Numbered from the stretch's first letter, positions 12,226 through 25,827 are shown. The stretch is 64,000 bases of DNA from Cyprinodon diabolis (GCA_030533445.1 CM060073.1:43102428-43166427); one strand, 5' to 3'. Program-made: numbers and translations. Notes: generated by a model not told the origin, from the sequence alone.

Positions 12226-15200
12226 TTTTTTTTTTTTATATATATATATTCTTACTAATCTGCCTGTCTTTTGGTCTGTCTTTTTGGAATATTCTGCTTG
12301 GAGTTTGCAGTCCAACTATCTAAAACCACAGGTAATGTGACAAAAGCTTTGAGTACAGAGGGTGGATGGCCAGAGTTTCTTGCAGTGTGTTTAAGCTGTG
12401 TGTGCAGTGTGCACCCAATCCCTATTGACTAAAGATGCTAATAAGCCAGAGAATACCACAGAGCTTCCAAATCTTCCTTTTTGAGCTGCCCCTAGCAGAG
12501 AGGCATCCTGAGTTAAGAGCCAGATTTTCCCCATAGAATAGAAAACACAACTGAGTTTGAGAATTGAAACGTAATTGAGCTCCAATTCTCCACCTACAAT
12601 GTTATCTCTGGGATCCTTTTTTATAACAATGCTTAAAAAATTGCAAATGAAAAAAAATTATAGAGAAATATATATTCTTAGTTCAGATTTACTCTGGCAC
12701 TTGTAATATACTTTTCATTTCACTATTAATCAATTGGACCAAATCTCTGACTTTAAATAAACAGGCTGTACCCTGTGTTTTTTCACATTTGGTGCATGAT
12801 CATATTTCATAAACACTCCATTTGAATTTTTATGTACAGAGCATGCAATATCCATGATAAACTGAATATGTAAATAAGCTAGCTTTATTTATGATGATCC
12901 GTCAGACTCGTGATCTTAAGTATTACTTTGGATGATAAGATGGATAGATAAAAATTTTAGTTAAGGAAGCACTTACATGTCTGTAGAATGATTGATAATT
13001 ACCTGTTTAATATGCATAGGTCGGAGGTCATAATTCAAATGGTTCCATGAAAAAAGACTGGAAGGGTCAGAAATTTTTTTATATTTAAAAACAAAAAAAA
13101 GTGAAATAAAATTCTAGCAATTCCTTTAAGTGAGAAAAAAATGGTTTGTGTTGCTCATTGACTTGTATTGGGATATAAATATAGGAGGTAAAGAATTCAG
13201 AAATTCTGTTAAAATAAATCACCCAAGGAAGTGTCTGAAACCAGTCAAGTCTGCATCTTTTAGTCACACATTTAATCCTAATGCTACGTTCCATTACATT
13301 TCCCAGGCAGTAAGTGCCTTGGAATTACCCGTCCCATCCTGAAGGAATCCTTTTTGTTATTGTTTAGAGAGTGGTTAGCATGCTGGGGATGCTCCAAATG
13401 CGATTTTACATCCACTTATGGAAATCCATTGTTCCTTGAACATTTCCACATACAAAGCAATATATGCTTTTCTAAGAGGTCCAGGACCCCAATTACATCA
13501 AAGACAGTTTGCCCTGATGCTGGGATGGCTTCTGAAGTCCTTAAACAACTGTGTCAATGCTACCCCCTTGTGACCGCACTGCAGCAGAAGCTTTCCTCTC
13601 ACTAGAAACAAAGCAAAAAAGAACACTTTAGCAAGATGAGATAAACTACAATGAATCTATTAAATATCCCGGTTCTTTATTATAGGCTTGTATAAATCAA
13701 AAAGTTTAAACATTATGAATTGTTACAATTCTGCCAAGTCCCTGTTTTGTTTTTTGTTTTGTTTTTTTTACATCTATCTAAATCTCTTTTCTTTGCAGCT
13801 TTTGCAAATTCTTCCTTTTACAAAGGAATATTCTGATGGCCTGATGGTTCCTCAAACTCAATGGCAGTGAATAACAAAGATTAAAGTAAAGTCTGAGAGA
13901 TTCTATTTGCACAATAAGAATCAAAATGTGTCATCACAGCACATTTTTGCATGTGCAGCTCCCTGATCTCTTTCATTAAAACCCCAAAAATGTCTAGGAA
14001 AATGCTATGTTGACACGCAGACAGATGTGGATGTCAGAGGCATGAGAGATGAATTTTAGAGGGCACTTCTCCTGCTGTCCCAGCCAGGAGGAGGAGGAAA
14101 AAACATATCCTACAAAAGAAATAATTAGACACACAAATATAAAACTTTGCAAAGCTGCTCAGCCTGTTTGTCACAAGGTAGAAAGGAGAAAGGATTGATT
14201 TGTATTCGCTTACCAAAATACAGTTTCCTACAAGCTAGTACTTGTGTCTTCTAACTGATCTACCCTCAAAGATACAGTAGGAGATTTTCAAGTTATCCCA
14301 TTAGGGTTCACCTGCTTGAAATAAATACAAATTATGAAAAAAAAAAAAGTTTATTATAGAAGGGTGTTGGAACCTAAATTAAAAGGAGAACATTTTACAT
14401 TACAGAAATCTTACAATTGGCTGAATCTATCTTTATCAAACTGTGGCTCAAGTAAAACTGGTTATAATCAGGCTGCATTTAAATTAGAAAATGATCAAAG
14501 AGATCAGCCCATGGCTGAAAAATACCAGTTATTAAAGCATATTGATTTTAAACCTCTCAAAAGAAAAGCGCAGTGAAACTCAGAAAGTGGTTGACCAAAA
14601 AATTGAAAGAAGCTCAAATAGCTATCTACAGTCCTTCAGAATTTATAGATTTGACTTATACAAAATCAGATTTACTGACTACGTTCCATTTAAAAGTAAG
14701 AAATAAAATTGCGAGAACTCTTTTTTAGAAAGTTTTTCACCCGGATATTATTCACAACACAAAACTATTAGCAATGCAGTTATTTAAAATTCTTTTGTGT
14801 GTAAGAACTCAAAAAGAGTGCAGAATGTTTGTAGTTTGTTACTGGCCCTTGAAGCTTATGGGCCTCCAATTTTAAAGTTATTACTTTAGGAAGGGTCATT
14901 TTGTTGATTAGGAATCAGATAACAGAGGAACGCAAGTTAATTGTTTACTTGATCATATACAGTAATTATACTGGATAGGAAACAGCAGATCGACAAAGAA
15001 AGTGATGGAAATAAAAACTTATAAGGTGGTCATGATGCAGCTGAATACTGAGAATCCCACAACATCCACCCCAATATACATGCACCATTCCTAATAAAAG
15101 TGGCATAATATATACGGTAGATATCAATATAAAAACAGTGTGATAGCCCTTTTGGTATTTACAAGGTGATTTCATGTGCTGGTATACATGAAACCTAATG

Positions 15201-16530
15201 CTTTGGGGTTTAAATTATTTATTTTAAATGAAAAATAAAGCCAATAAATATTTGCAAACATTTCCTTAACTGGTGTTATTTTTTTATTTAAATCATTGGT
15301 ATTTCTAAACTTTTTTATGTAGACAAAAAATGAAGTTTAATCGACTTTAGCAATAGCCCAGGTAGAGGGTAATGAAACTGAACAGGCTAAAAGGCACAGT
15401 TGTGTGCAGAATCTATTTTTCTATCACATTAAGTATACACTTTTACTGTAAGTACATCTTACTCTTAGACTGTTTACAATGCATATCACTTTTTTTTTTA
15501 AACCTGCAGCATTCATCCATATTTCACTGCAAATTCTGAGGCTGTATTAGGGGGCTGATCCCTGCTGTCCCCCCACCCAGCCCCAATGGTTAGGCTGTCC
15601 ATCAAGGGGCCATGTGATGACGATGGTGCGCACCTGACTCCTCATGACACCTCCCATTGACTTCCATTGAATCAGACCAATAAGCCTAAACCACTATATT
15701 CTCTTTGTATCTACTGACTGTGAGAGTGCTGCTCATTAAGAGTCCAGACACACTACAAACACACAACTCTGAGCGCCATGTGTGCGAGCCACCCAACAAT
15801 GTTTGCTGCCAAAGAAAAGGACGGCTTTTGAATTATTTTCCTCCCTGACCTCAGGTCCACGTATGTAAACATGTGACCTCATATCATGCTGTAGCAAAGT
15901 TATTTATGTCATATAATCATTCTAACTCCCCCAGGATGTGGCTGGCACACAAACATGACCAAAATACATATTTAGATTTATTTGTCTGCAACTGTCCAAT
16001 AAAACATATTCTTTGCATTTCCATCTCTGGGCTCTGGTCCCAGTGGGAGTTGCTGGCTGAGAAATGTTGTGCTTTCAAGCTTCAGGGAACAGCAATGTGA
16101 GCAATGTTCAGGGTAGGGGAAGAAAAAAGAATAAAGAAAGTGGCTCGTTGCCTAAGTGTTGTACTATAAAGATAGAAGAAGAAGTAGGATGTCACATTCT
16201 ACAAGCCTCAAAGAGTTCTAGCTCTGCCATGGAATGTGGGTGCAATCATTATACCCATCTCAGGAGAGACAATAGCCGGCTTGCAAACACTGTCAGTTTC
16301 TTTGTCCTGTTTTTTTCTTTTTTTCTCAATATGTCCATTTAAAAGCACTTGTTTTTTGTTAAGCTTTCTGAACTAGAAGCTTTCAATCAATATTAACAAA
16401 AAAACAAAATACCCTCAAATGTCTGAAATCCATTCTGTACCTCAAAAGAGAATTTCTGTAATGAAACAAGTTAAATCTAATGACGGATTAAACCGTTTTA
16501 CGATGTGCTCTATATGAAATTAAATAAAGC
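12226..16530. other. Noncoding, mostly AT-rich
   Basis: No exon with splice sites and no named transposon were found. The 80-residue open frame at 14334-14576 has no match I recognise. The segment 15540-15900 is less AT-rich and complex and might be conserved. Confidence 0.4.
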
Positions 16531-16539
16531 CCGTCTTGA

Positions 16540-16900
16540 GGAAAGCTGTGCCCTTCAGTGGATTGTGGATTCGGCCATCCACACATGTTGCAGGGTGTTT
16601 GCGGCGGGAGAGACGTCCCCTCTGTGACCAGAGTCATAAATGACTTACTATAAAAATGGATTACACAAGGGCTACGATGGCTTTTACGTAATTGTTAGGC
16701 GGTGAGAGGGAGTAAGAATCCCTCTATAAAATTTCAATAAATTGTACATTTTCTCAATGACTTTTTGCTCCGGTGAATGTTTCAGTTCGGAACACTTTAA
16801 GAAAAGCAATGAGGAGTTAATTCTGGCAGAGCCAGCAGTAATTTGGAGTTGTGAATGGGTAAAAGGTTGCATTATGCTTCTGTGGTATTTGTTTGTTTGA
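16540..16900. promoter_or_regulatory. Candidate conserved noncoding element
   Basis: Complex sequence without repeat features, with AGTCATAAATGAC (palindrome-like), TTTACGTAATTG and GGAGTTAATTC. Proposed by look only. Confidence 0.25.
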
Positions 16901-17087
16901 ATCATCATTACTGGTCATACAACTGTGTGGCACCTGTAGAAAAGTGCACTTTGAATGATACTTTAAAGGTCATGGCTACAATTTTTCATCAAAACAGTTT
17001 TTTTGTTGTTTTTTTTCTAAAGTAATACATTCACAGAATATGTAGGGTGGTGCAGCAAAAGTATTGATTTTACTTAAAAAAGAACAA

Positions 17088-17094
<7 letters not shown>

Positions 17095-17136
<42 letters not shown>
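17095..17136. repeat. TA microsatellite
   Basis: A run of (TA)n about 42 bases long in AT-rich sequence. Confidence 0.95.
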
Positions 17137-17138
<2 letters not shown>

Positions 17139-18439
17139 TTATTTTTTATATTTATTAAAAAAAAACAAAATTGTTTTCTCATTTTAACAGGTCCAAAATA
17201 CAATAAAAAAAATTATTACATCTAGTTATGATGCCAACATTGACAAGAATTCCGCAACAATAGGAATGGTAGTCGAAGTCACATTGCCAGATTCTAGCTT
17301 TACGATAGAGCTGGAGAAATGACTTATTCCCTGTGTTAAATCGATCAGCTTGAAGCCATAAAAATAATAATAAAAAATAAGCAAAGCAATGGCAAACTTT
17401 GAAAATGGAAAATGGATGGATGGATGAATTAAAGGAAAACAGTCTAGTGCAATTTACTCTTAATGACTGATAAGAAATACAGAGAAGCTTCAAAAAAGTG
17501 TTTTAGGGATAATCTCAAAACTTTGAGTACTTTCAACAAACTTATATTACTAATACTACTACTACTACTAATAATAATAATAATAAAAAACATAAATAAA
17601 TCATTATACCACTTTATTACAGTGGTGGTTTGTCAGTTTGGTATCAACTCTAGTTTAATTATAAATAATTGTTTAAGAGAAAGTTTGGAATAAATTAACA
17701 GACTATCATTTTAAGATTTAGGTCACCTGCCATCATGAAGCTACAGAATGAAACTATAGTTTTCTGACTTATATGAAAACTCTTATTTTCCATTTTACAA
17801 GGATGCACCACAAAGCTTATGCTTTGTGCTTCTATTGACACGAATTAGAGAAAAAATAATAAAGCTTATGAAAAGATTTGGAAGGCATTTAAATCATCTT
17901 TAGCATTAACTGCAGATTTTTGCATTTTGCATATCATGGGGCATCCAACATCCATCACCTAAACAGAACAGGTAAGAAAGAAAAGATTAAGATATTAACT
18001 ATATTACTGAGGTTTAACATTGACGTAAAAAGCTGTAGGGCCCACCGGGAAGGAACATTGTTACTTTAAAATATGCCCTCTATGCTATTTTTTTAGAAAT
18101 CTAAACCTGATGGATAAACACTAATGTTTATTTTAGCTTAGATATTCCTCACTCTCTGTACTCATCAAAGCAAACAGTAACCACCTGAGCCCTGTGACTG
18201 GAGACATCAAGGAAAGGTGTGAGAGCCTGCTCCCAATAGACTGAGATAAACTGTTGCATCATATGATAAAGGCGTTTGGTTAGAGCAACTTTATATTGAT
18301 CTGCAGTAATCCTTCCTTCTAATGGGACAAGTGAGCTCTGTCCATGCCAGCAAAACCCTCCCCCACAAAGACACACACATTGTATTTCAGATCTCAGTGT
18401 GCTGATTTTCCATCTTCTTTGAAACCAAATAATATTATA

Positions 18440-18860
18440 ACCCCTAGTCTTACCTATTTCCAGTAGTTGGCAGCTGTTCTGGATTCCCTGAATATTAGTT
18501 CCTCCCTCGTTCTTTAATTAGCAATGATCAAGAGGAATTATAAGCAGCAGTGAACAGCATTTACCTCCTTAGTGACCCTGATAGATGGTCAATTTTAGTG
18601 ATCAGGTCATGGCGTTCATTGGAATTAAAGTGGCAGTGATGGGCCCTTTTGGCCCAGTGTGTGTAATTATCACATCTCTGCATGATTTAAGGTGGCAGTG
18701 TATCACATGAAAGATGTAAATGTAATCATTTACCTGATATATGAATTTATGCAAAATTTAATAATGGATGGTCATGAATGCAATAATGCTATGAGCTTAA
18801 GGGCTAATGTCATATCTGTGATCATTAAAGCCACTATACTGGACACAGGATGTTGCCTTT
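18440..18860. promoter_or_regulatory. Candidate conserved noncoding element rich in homeodomain-like sites
   Basis: TTTAATTAGC, GTGTAATTATCAC, GCATGATTTAAGG, GTAATCATTTACC and GTGATCATTAAAG occur within 400 bases of non-repetitive sequence. This density is typical of developmental enhancers. No comparison could be run. Confidence 0.35.
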
Positions 18861-18962
18861 AAAACCAAGCAAACATACTGTGTCATTGAACAACTCTAAT
18901 AAAGAGGCTTGGTTTCTGTATCAATGCATTTTAACATCTTTGTCATTTTAATGGAGAATTAT

Positions 18963-18963
18963 C

Positions 18964-18999
<36 letters not shown>
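18963..18999. repeat. TA microsatellite
   Basis: A short (TA)n run of about 35 bases, followed by TATAAATA repeats. Confidence 0.93.
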
Positions 19000-19002
<3 letters not shown>

Positions 19003-19276
19003 TATAAATATGTATAAGCATTTTGGGCAATTTTGTCTAGTTTGTCTAATGCAAGCAGGGAAATTGGACCCAAATATGATCTCTTTGTCTATATATTACC
19101 TATATCTGACATGTTCGTGCCAATCTGAACAGCCCATTCTCAACATTTTTTATTTAGAAAACTCTGATTGGAGTCACATTTATGTAGTAAATCTGATAAG
19201 TATTCAAACATATTCAAGGTGTCTACAGCGTAAATAGTCATGTTGCATTTTATACGACTTCTGTTTTTGTCCTTTC

Positions 19277-19440
19277 TACTACTGAGAGCGGTAGAGTACA
19301 GAAAAAAGGTTACTTGAGTAGAGGTACAACTACCTCAACAATTTTTAACGGAGCAAAAGTAAAAATTGGTCATGCTAGAAAAGACCCAAAAGTAAAAATT
19401 GTAATTGATAAAAATGTTTCTTAGTTACTGAGTAATTGTA
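19277..19440 (-). repeat. Copy of the TTGAGTAA-rich interspersed repeat
   Basis: The inverse of the family at 25445 and 27395 can be read here: GGTTACTTGAGTAGAGGTAC, then repeated AAAAGTAAAAATTG motifs and a GTTACTGAGTAATTG end. A short related piece (GTTACTCAAGTAGGATTAAC) lies near 19710. Confidence 0.55.
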
Positions 19441-19839
19441 GAATCATAACACCTTATAATGTTCAAAATCAACTAATCAGACAAAAGTTATACATTTTCA
19501 ACACTGAAAGGAAATTTAAAAAAACATGATAAGAAAATAAAAACACTGTTTTCAAACCGTTTTTTAAACCTTTTATTACCAATCCTTACAGTAGGTAATA
19601 TTTAGGTTAGAACCGTTCAAAGAACTTCTGCTGATAAAACATACTGTTGATATTCAGCTGATCCCAGAAAAGTGGATGTTATGGTAGGTAGAGCAGCCAG
19701 AAAAGTTACTCAAGTAGGATTAACGATACCTCCACAATAAATTCATGATAGTAAAATGTGCAATACATTAAAATTACACCTAAAACTGACATTTTTGGGA
19801 CCAATGCAAAATGCAATACTTAATCTTAAACACACAATC

Positions 19840-20567
19840 CCTTTTATCAGATCAGACACAGTGTTGGCTGCATTATGCTAGGGGATGTTTTCATGACCAG
19901 TGTTCATACAAACATGGATGGAGCATAACACATAGGCAATTCGGGAAGAAAATCTGTTAAAGACTGCTAGACATGAGACTGGGGTGGAGGTATGCCTTTT
20001 AACAGGACTAAAACCCAAAACATGTTGCCAGAGATACATTGAGAAGGTTTACATTATAATGTTCAAGTATTCCATAAAAGGTCCAGGTAAAATCTGGTTA
20101 AGAAATTGTCCAGAAACATATAGGTTGATCTTCACCAATCTAACAGAGCTTAAGTAGCAACACACACTGCTTTGTGTTGGTGAAAAATCTGAGTCATCTG
20201 AGTTCATATTAATTCCAAAAAAGTTAAAAAAAGAAAACAATCCAGTGAACTTTGTTTCCAAGCTTGAAGACGTTTCGCTTCCCACCCAGGAAGATTTTTC
20301 AATTCAAAATGTCAGAATTAGCTGGAGTTTGAGGCTTTATAGAGTGGACCAAAACAAAAAGCCTTGTTTTGGCTTAGAAACCATGCAAATTGAAACTGAC
20401 ACACTGCATTATTCAGAAAACAGCATCTCAAATCTCTAATATGCGCTATTCTGTGTCTATGATATAAACTTCTAATAGAATACATTGAAGTAATTGTTCT
20501 AATGTGACAAAATGGGAAATTTCAAGAGGTATGAATACTTTTTTTGCAAGGTACTGTCTTTGTTTGT
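19840..20567 (+). mobile_element. Decayed Tc1-like relic interrupted by a hairpin repeat
   Basis: Translated with frame changes, the + strand gives traces of the catalytic region: LAALC-GMFS (from GGSxMLWGCFS) and REENLLKTARHE (from the ILEENLxQSAR region). The right end near 20500-20567 has the typical TGTGACAAAATGGGAAATTT and GGTATGAATACTTTTTTTGC tail of one fish Tc1 group. The segment 20225-20400 is foreign to it. There is no usable frame. Confidence 0.65.
20225..20400 (+). repeat. Half copy of the hairpin-type repeat
   Basis: TCCAAGCTTGAAGACGTTTC, GCTTCCCACCCAGGAAG, TTCAATTCAAAATGTC and GCCTTGTTTTGGCTTAGAAA match the left arm and spacer at 25650-25800 in the same orientation. No inverse arm follows within 300 bases. 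It lies inside a decayed Tc1 relic. Confidence 0.65.
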
Positions 20568-22960
20568 AATCTTCTTTTCCATCTCCATTATTCTTAGAAA
20601 TGATGGCCTGAGAAACACTTTAAGCAGCGCTTAAAGATCTTGTGGTGAAAAGCCTTGGGTTTTGTCAGCCAGGGAAGTCTGCCAATAGACAGAAGACAAT
20701 ACGCACTGATCACAGTTGTCAATAAATGTTTTCTTCTTTCCTCTCATCCATTATTTTTTGGCTATTCCACAGAAAAAAGCCATCTCATTACTCCTCCTCA
20801 GTTAGAGTGGAGAGACTACAGACAGCTCTCTGTATCTTGATGCCTGAACGCAGTCTACGGGAAATCTGCTGCTCAGCTCCTCTGGTAACTGAAGAAATAC
20901 ATCAGTGCCTTGTTTATTTACTGTTTTTCTCCACATGCCGGAAAAGGTCAAAGTCAGGATTATACTGCACAGCCCGAGCAGAACTCAATAAGAGCTGTGC
21001 AATGAAAACAATATCATCCATATTTTAAACAGCTGGCACCAAACAGAGGGAAACTTACACTAGGGTGCCAATTATTCCACTTCTCGTGGTTTCACAGCAA
21101 ACCACTGTGGCTCAGGTGTGCTTCTTAGATAAAACATCTTTCGTATAGTTTTTGAAACACCAGAGATTCACAGCAGAACTTGAGTTACATTTAGGTATAT
21201 TTCAATAAATAAAAATACCAAACAACATGACTAATACTGAGGGGGTAAGTGTAGATTTGTTGGAGTTAATGCAGATGTTTTTCAGGCAATGAGTGGGGTT
21301 GTTTTCATTGTCTGGGATTGTTTTCCCTCCATGGACTTATTAAAACCAGCGCAGCACAGTCTGTGCTATATAATCCTGATGTATTATTAATCATGCCTTC
21401 CTGTGAATCCCCCCCCAAAAAAGAAACTACATCTTTTTTTATTCTTCTCTTGGTAAACAGCTCTGCATTTGAAACACTGCCAGGTTTGGTTGTGACATGA
21501 TGCTTCATTTTTTCCCTGTTGCAGAATTTTTAGCATAAGAATACAATGGCAGCATTGTTGTCAAAATAGATTTTGGCACTACAATCTTTTCCGTATACCT
21601 GTTCATAGAGCACAATGCTTCTAGCATCATCTACAAAAATATCACTGCAAGTGTAGATCTATATAATGGCATGACACTGGAAAGTAGGGATTCTTAGAAT
21701 TGTTTCAAACTATTTTTGGGTTTCCATTACAATATACTAATACATTTCATTACAGTTTATTATCATAGCTCTCTAATAAATGAGGGTTCTACATTTGTTA
21801 CATTTCTTCTTTATTTTACATTTGATACATTTTCAACAAACTTAAACAATTTGCAAGAATTTCATGTAGGAAAATCTCTTATTTTAAAAATTTTACAAAC
21901 TAAATTAAGTTTTATCCTGTCTTCATAGATTAAAAGGGTTATTCTGTCTATCTTTCGCAGTATATGTGCAGCTTCTCTACAAGGCTTTAGCTGACTTCTT
22001 GTTCTCCATGAGGCTGATTTCTCACAGATCAGCTTAGTTTCAATGGTAATTGGTAAATGGCCTGTATTTGTCCAACACTACCATTGTGCTACACACTATC
22101 AGGCTGCATCCACGCAAAGTCGAGTTAAGTATCTGCACAGAAAAAGCTAAAGTATAAAGATAAAACCACCTGAAGGCAACAGATCTGAATGGAGGTAGCA
22201 CTGTCATACAAGTAAAGAATGCAGAAGAAGGAAGAAGTAGGATCTAAAGACTGAATCAAGAATAGAGAAACAGACATTGGAGGAGAAAGAAGTAAGTGTG
22301 AAATCAACTACGCATTAAATAGCTTCTAAATAGATCCGCAACACAGAAGTGTGCATGTAGTTTAGCTTGTGTATGTGTAGTTATGTTAACGATGGTGACA
22401 GCTACATTTGGCTCACATGCACAAACAAGTTTTTGCTGCCTTTTATGCTTATAGTCAAGTTTCATTGCAGGAGTGATGATTTTTTTTTTTAAATAAAATT
22501 CTTAATTCTAGTTTTTACAATTTTTTTTTACAATTTTTTTACAGTTATCTTTACTTTCTACTCCTTACATTTTAGAATAGACTCATTCATTTTGTTTAAT
22601 TTAAGCTAATTTTCGTTATGGCCTGTTGGTATTTATAAAAAAATATAAATACATTGTTTTATCCAGATAATTCAGTTCTTTATCCTCAGCCCTGCACCAG
22701 CTTGTTGTTCGCCACATACCAGTATAAATATTTTTTCAAGATGAAGCTAAATGATGAATTTAATGAAGTTAAATTTGACACCATTGCCAATAGTTATAAA
22801 AATAAGAAAATTAAGTATAAAGAAGTTATCAAACAGAATTGAAGTAATATTTTCCTTTAATATGGTTGTGCCATAACCAGTATAAGGTTTAAAGCTTCTG
22901 TCCTTAAGATTTTTTTTTCCGGCATTACTTTCACTTTGTTGATTTACACTTTTGAGTAAA
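20568..22960. other. Noncoding, nothing recognised
   Basis: AT-rich sequence. GGTAAATGGCCTGTATTTGT at 22050 looks like a scrap of a common fish repeat. Confidence 0.4.
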
Positions 22961-22964
22961 AAGC

Positions 22965-23060
22965 TTGAGTTGATAGTCAAACTTCTACACAAGTATTTTG
23001 AGGGAGTAGCATTTATTCTTTTACTTCAGTAAAAAACGTAATACTTTTGACACCTGTAGC
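22965..23060 (+). repeat. Short fragment of the AAGTA-type interspersed repeat
   Basis: ACTTCTACACAAGTATTTTG and TTTACTTCAGTAAAAAACGT recall the acttgagtaa motif of the copies at 19277, 25445 and 27395. The fragment is short and diverged. Confidence 0.4.
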
Positions 23061-23439
23061 CGTTAAGTCAGGATGGGACCTATAATCGACTAAGAAGCTT
23101 GTTGTATCTACAGTAAGCTACCAGCTTCATCTGGATGGGGTCTCAGTCATTCACCCATTAACACTCACCTGGTTAGCTACACTGTAGATACAGAAGCAAC
23201 ATTGCTGGGCAATCATCGTCACAAGGCCCTCTGACTACCAACAGCAGGCAAAGCAAGTCAACACAATAACACAATGACAGAGACGATAAAGTGGTGGCTG
23301 TTAGAGAACAAACCCCTACAACTTAACTCACTCTCAATCTTTGATTAACTGCATATCCCAGGTGACTATAACCTCAGTTTTCAGTACTTGAACCTAAAAT
23401 AAAAAGGATGAAAGAATTCTTTTGTCAAGAAGCTTAAAA

Positions 23440-23595
23440 ATCATGGATCAGTTTTCTTCCACTTAAAATTATTTTTTAACAGCTTTTGTTGGTCTATCCC
23501 CTAAATTGCAAATAAAGTACACTGTTTATTGAATTATAAAGTGTTAAAATATAAAAACCTTTAAGGGGTATGAATACTTCTGCAAGCTATTGTAT
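23440..23595 (+). mobile_element. 3' end fragment of a Tc1-like relic
   Basis: The AAGGGGTATGAATACTTCTG end near 23564-23583 matches the terminal motif of the relic at 19840-20567. The bases before it look like the AT-rich 3' noncoding part of that element group. No transposase coding remains. Confidence 0.5.
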
Positions 23596-23679
23596 ATTTA
23601 TATCACTATTCCCATATAACAGGTGCTCATGGCAGTTTTTCTCCTTTTATAATATTTTTTGCCTTGCTTGGGTAAGATG

Positions 23680-23960
23680 ATAATCCAAGCCTAGTCCACT
23701 GACAGACTGCAACATGATTTACTTGGACAGTGACTGACTGCACATCCAATTTGTTTCAACTCCAGAGCAGCAGCTTATTATCTGAAATGCATGAGATGTC
23801 TGTGCATGAGAGGCGTGATCAGCTGGGGCATGCGCCGGGGCTGCTGGGAAAGTAATCAATAAGGGATTGTCTCTTGTAGTTTAGGCCGACACATTATGAC
23901 AGAGCTGAAAATTAAACAGGCAGATATTAATAATAATGGAAATCAGAGTCTCACGGGTGA
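23680..23960. promoter_or_regulatory. Candidate conserved noncoding element
   Basis: Complex, mostly non-repetitive sequence with AGATGATAATCC, AAGTAATCAATAAGGGATTG and a TTAATAATAATGG end. PBX/HOX-like TGATTxAT variants are present. Inference only. Confidence 0.3.
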
Positions 23961-24399
23961 CTATTGGGGGAGGGGAGAAACTCAAAATATGTATCGGGAT
24001 GTGGGTGTGTACTCCCATTGACGAGTGGGGGGAGGGGGATTAAACTTAGTATTTTGGTGTGCATAAAACACTTTCTTAAAACATTTTCTAGCTAAAAAGA
24101 ATGTTTTTATTGTTGTATTTTATATAGTAATACTTCCACCATCTGCTTACTGAAATCAATGATTTTCCTACCTTTAAGCAGTTTTTTTCTTCTCTTAAAC
24201 ACTTTTTCTGTTACCAATCAATTTGTGAAATATTTTCAAAGAAATCTAAATTCTGACCAACTTTGAGTATACTTGTGCAAATTATAACAGAAGCATTCCC
24301 TGTGTGCTGAAACACTTTAGAAAAGTGCCTCATTGCAAGAACTGATGCAGCTCACAGGCAGTAAAGAAAGAGAAAATAAACCAACGCAGCTTACAAGGG

Positions 24400-24720
24400 G
24401 ATTCTGCTGCTTCGTCGATTAGCCCTGGCCATTCGTTTCCATTGTTCAAGCAACAAACATGCCATCCTAGGCAGGGGAGGGGTGCAATAGTGGAGTTAAC
24501 AAACAGCATTACAGCCTATTACAGATTCAGTGTCATTGATTATTTATACCCTTATAAAATGCCGGGCTCCCTGGTGGACCAGCCTCTCTTGGCTAGCTGT
24601 GATAAAATGTTCCCTCTAAATCACCACAGCGAGGCAAACAACACATACAAACATATGAGGAAGTTAAGAGAGATTCCTGTGTGGGAAAAAGATCTTGGGA
24701 TTACTCCATAAAGGTAAAAA
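24400..24720. promoter_or_regulatory. Candidate conserved noncoding element or unrecognised ORF
   Basis: The sequence is non-repetitive, with GTCATTGATTATTTATACCC. An 89-residue frame (24442-24711, MFKQQTCHPRQG...) is open, but it has no known motif and no splice signals that convince me. Confidence 0.25.
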
Positions 24721-25444
24721 AGTAAACAAATAAGTGAACATTTTGTTGTTTGCAAAACTGTTTTGCCATTCTGCCAAATTTTGCCGTGCCCTGCGTGCCC
24801 TTCAAACTGTTTTATAGACCTCAGGTCCGGTTAATTTATAACAAATATCAATGGGTTTTGGTTGATAAATAGAAACTTAAAAGGTATTTCTGTATTTATT
24901 CAGTGCAACTAGGTGATATCCAAACGTCACCTAAAAGTAGTTTATATGTCTTCATTTATTTATGTTTTAAACTCAGTTCCTTGAATATGAAAAATGACAA
25001 AAAGCAATCATATGTTATTTCAGTGTCCAAGACTGCAAAATAAATGAGTGTACATTTTCCAAATTAGATATTGAAATCAAAGTTACACCTGAAACCGACC
25101 CCTTTAAAGACTCAATAATGATGAAATGTAAACTATAGGAACTATTTTGACAACCCTGCTGTAAAGGGACTTATTCCAGGATGGGGGGTTTTGAACAGTC
25201 TTCCAAGCTCTGAGTCCCTCGCAGATGTTTTAATGCATCACAAAAAGAAAAGAGGATGCGATTCAGGCAACCATGCCAACTCATGGCTTCCTACCCAAAC
25301 CTACAAGCTGAGCAAAATAGAAATAATTAAGGGATGCAGCAGGATGTACATGGCACTTCTGGAGAAGCATCGTTCCACTGCTGATGAGAAGAATCTGTTA
25401 CGGGACAACTTAAGGTAGAGGAGTTTGTGAAACTGTCAAGAATG

Positions 25445-25625
25445 AATGTAAAAAGCAAATGCATTGTTAAAAAGTACTATTTAATCAAAAGTGGGTAGCA
25501 ACTAGTTGCATTTACTGACATTCATTTGAGTGGTAACTCAAAATAAATACTGAAGTAATATTCTTGTTAAAGTATCACTACTGTTATTTGAGTAACATGT
25601 CTGGTTACTCTACCCACTATGAGTA
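25445..25625 (+). repeat. Copy of an AAGTA/TTGAGTAA-rich interspersed repeat (left)
   Basis: The segment contains GAAGTAATATTC, TTAAAGTATCACT, TTTGAGTAACATG and GGTTACTCTACCCA. A second copy in the same orientation lies at 27395-27545, so the two form diverged direct repeats around the hairpin and Tc1 block. Related sequence occurs at 19277-19440 and 22965-23060. Confidence 0.65.
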
Positions 25626-25629
25626 AATT

Positions 25630-25770
25630 GAGCTATTCAACATCAATTCCGTAAAAGTTAAAAAAAAAATCCACTGGACTTGGTTTTCAAGATTTGAAGA
25701 CATTTCGCTACCTCTATAGGAAGCTTTCTCACTTCAAATGTCTAGATCAGCAGTGAGTTTGAGTCTAATA
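25630..25770 (+). repeat. Left arm of a hairpin-type repeat split by the DD36E Tc1 copy
   Basis: The stretch with CCACTGGACTTGGTTTTCAA, GATTTGAAGACATTTCGC, AGGAAGCTTTCTCA and AGTGAGTTTGAGTCT is repeated in inverse orientation at 27034-27175 with only scattered mismatches. It resembles the palindromic interspersed elements common in percomorph fish genomes. It encodes nothing. Confidence 0.85.
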
Positions 25771-25827
25771 TAGACAAGGCCTTGTATTGCTTGGAAACCG
25801 ATGTATGTACAAGGCCATGTCTATATA

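Noticed and set aside
24442..24711. 89-residue open frame as a possible gene
   Set aside because: No known motif and no consistent splice sites; kept only as a conserved-element candidate.
25191..25418. 75-residue open frame with a mixed, protein-like composition
   Set aside because: I found no family resemblance, and the length is common by chance in 64 kb.
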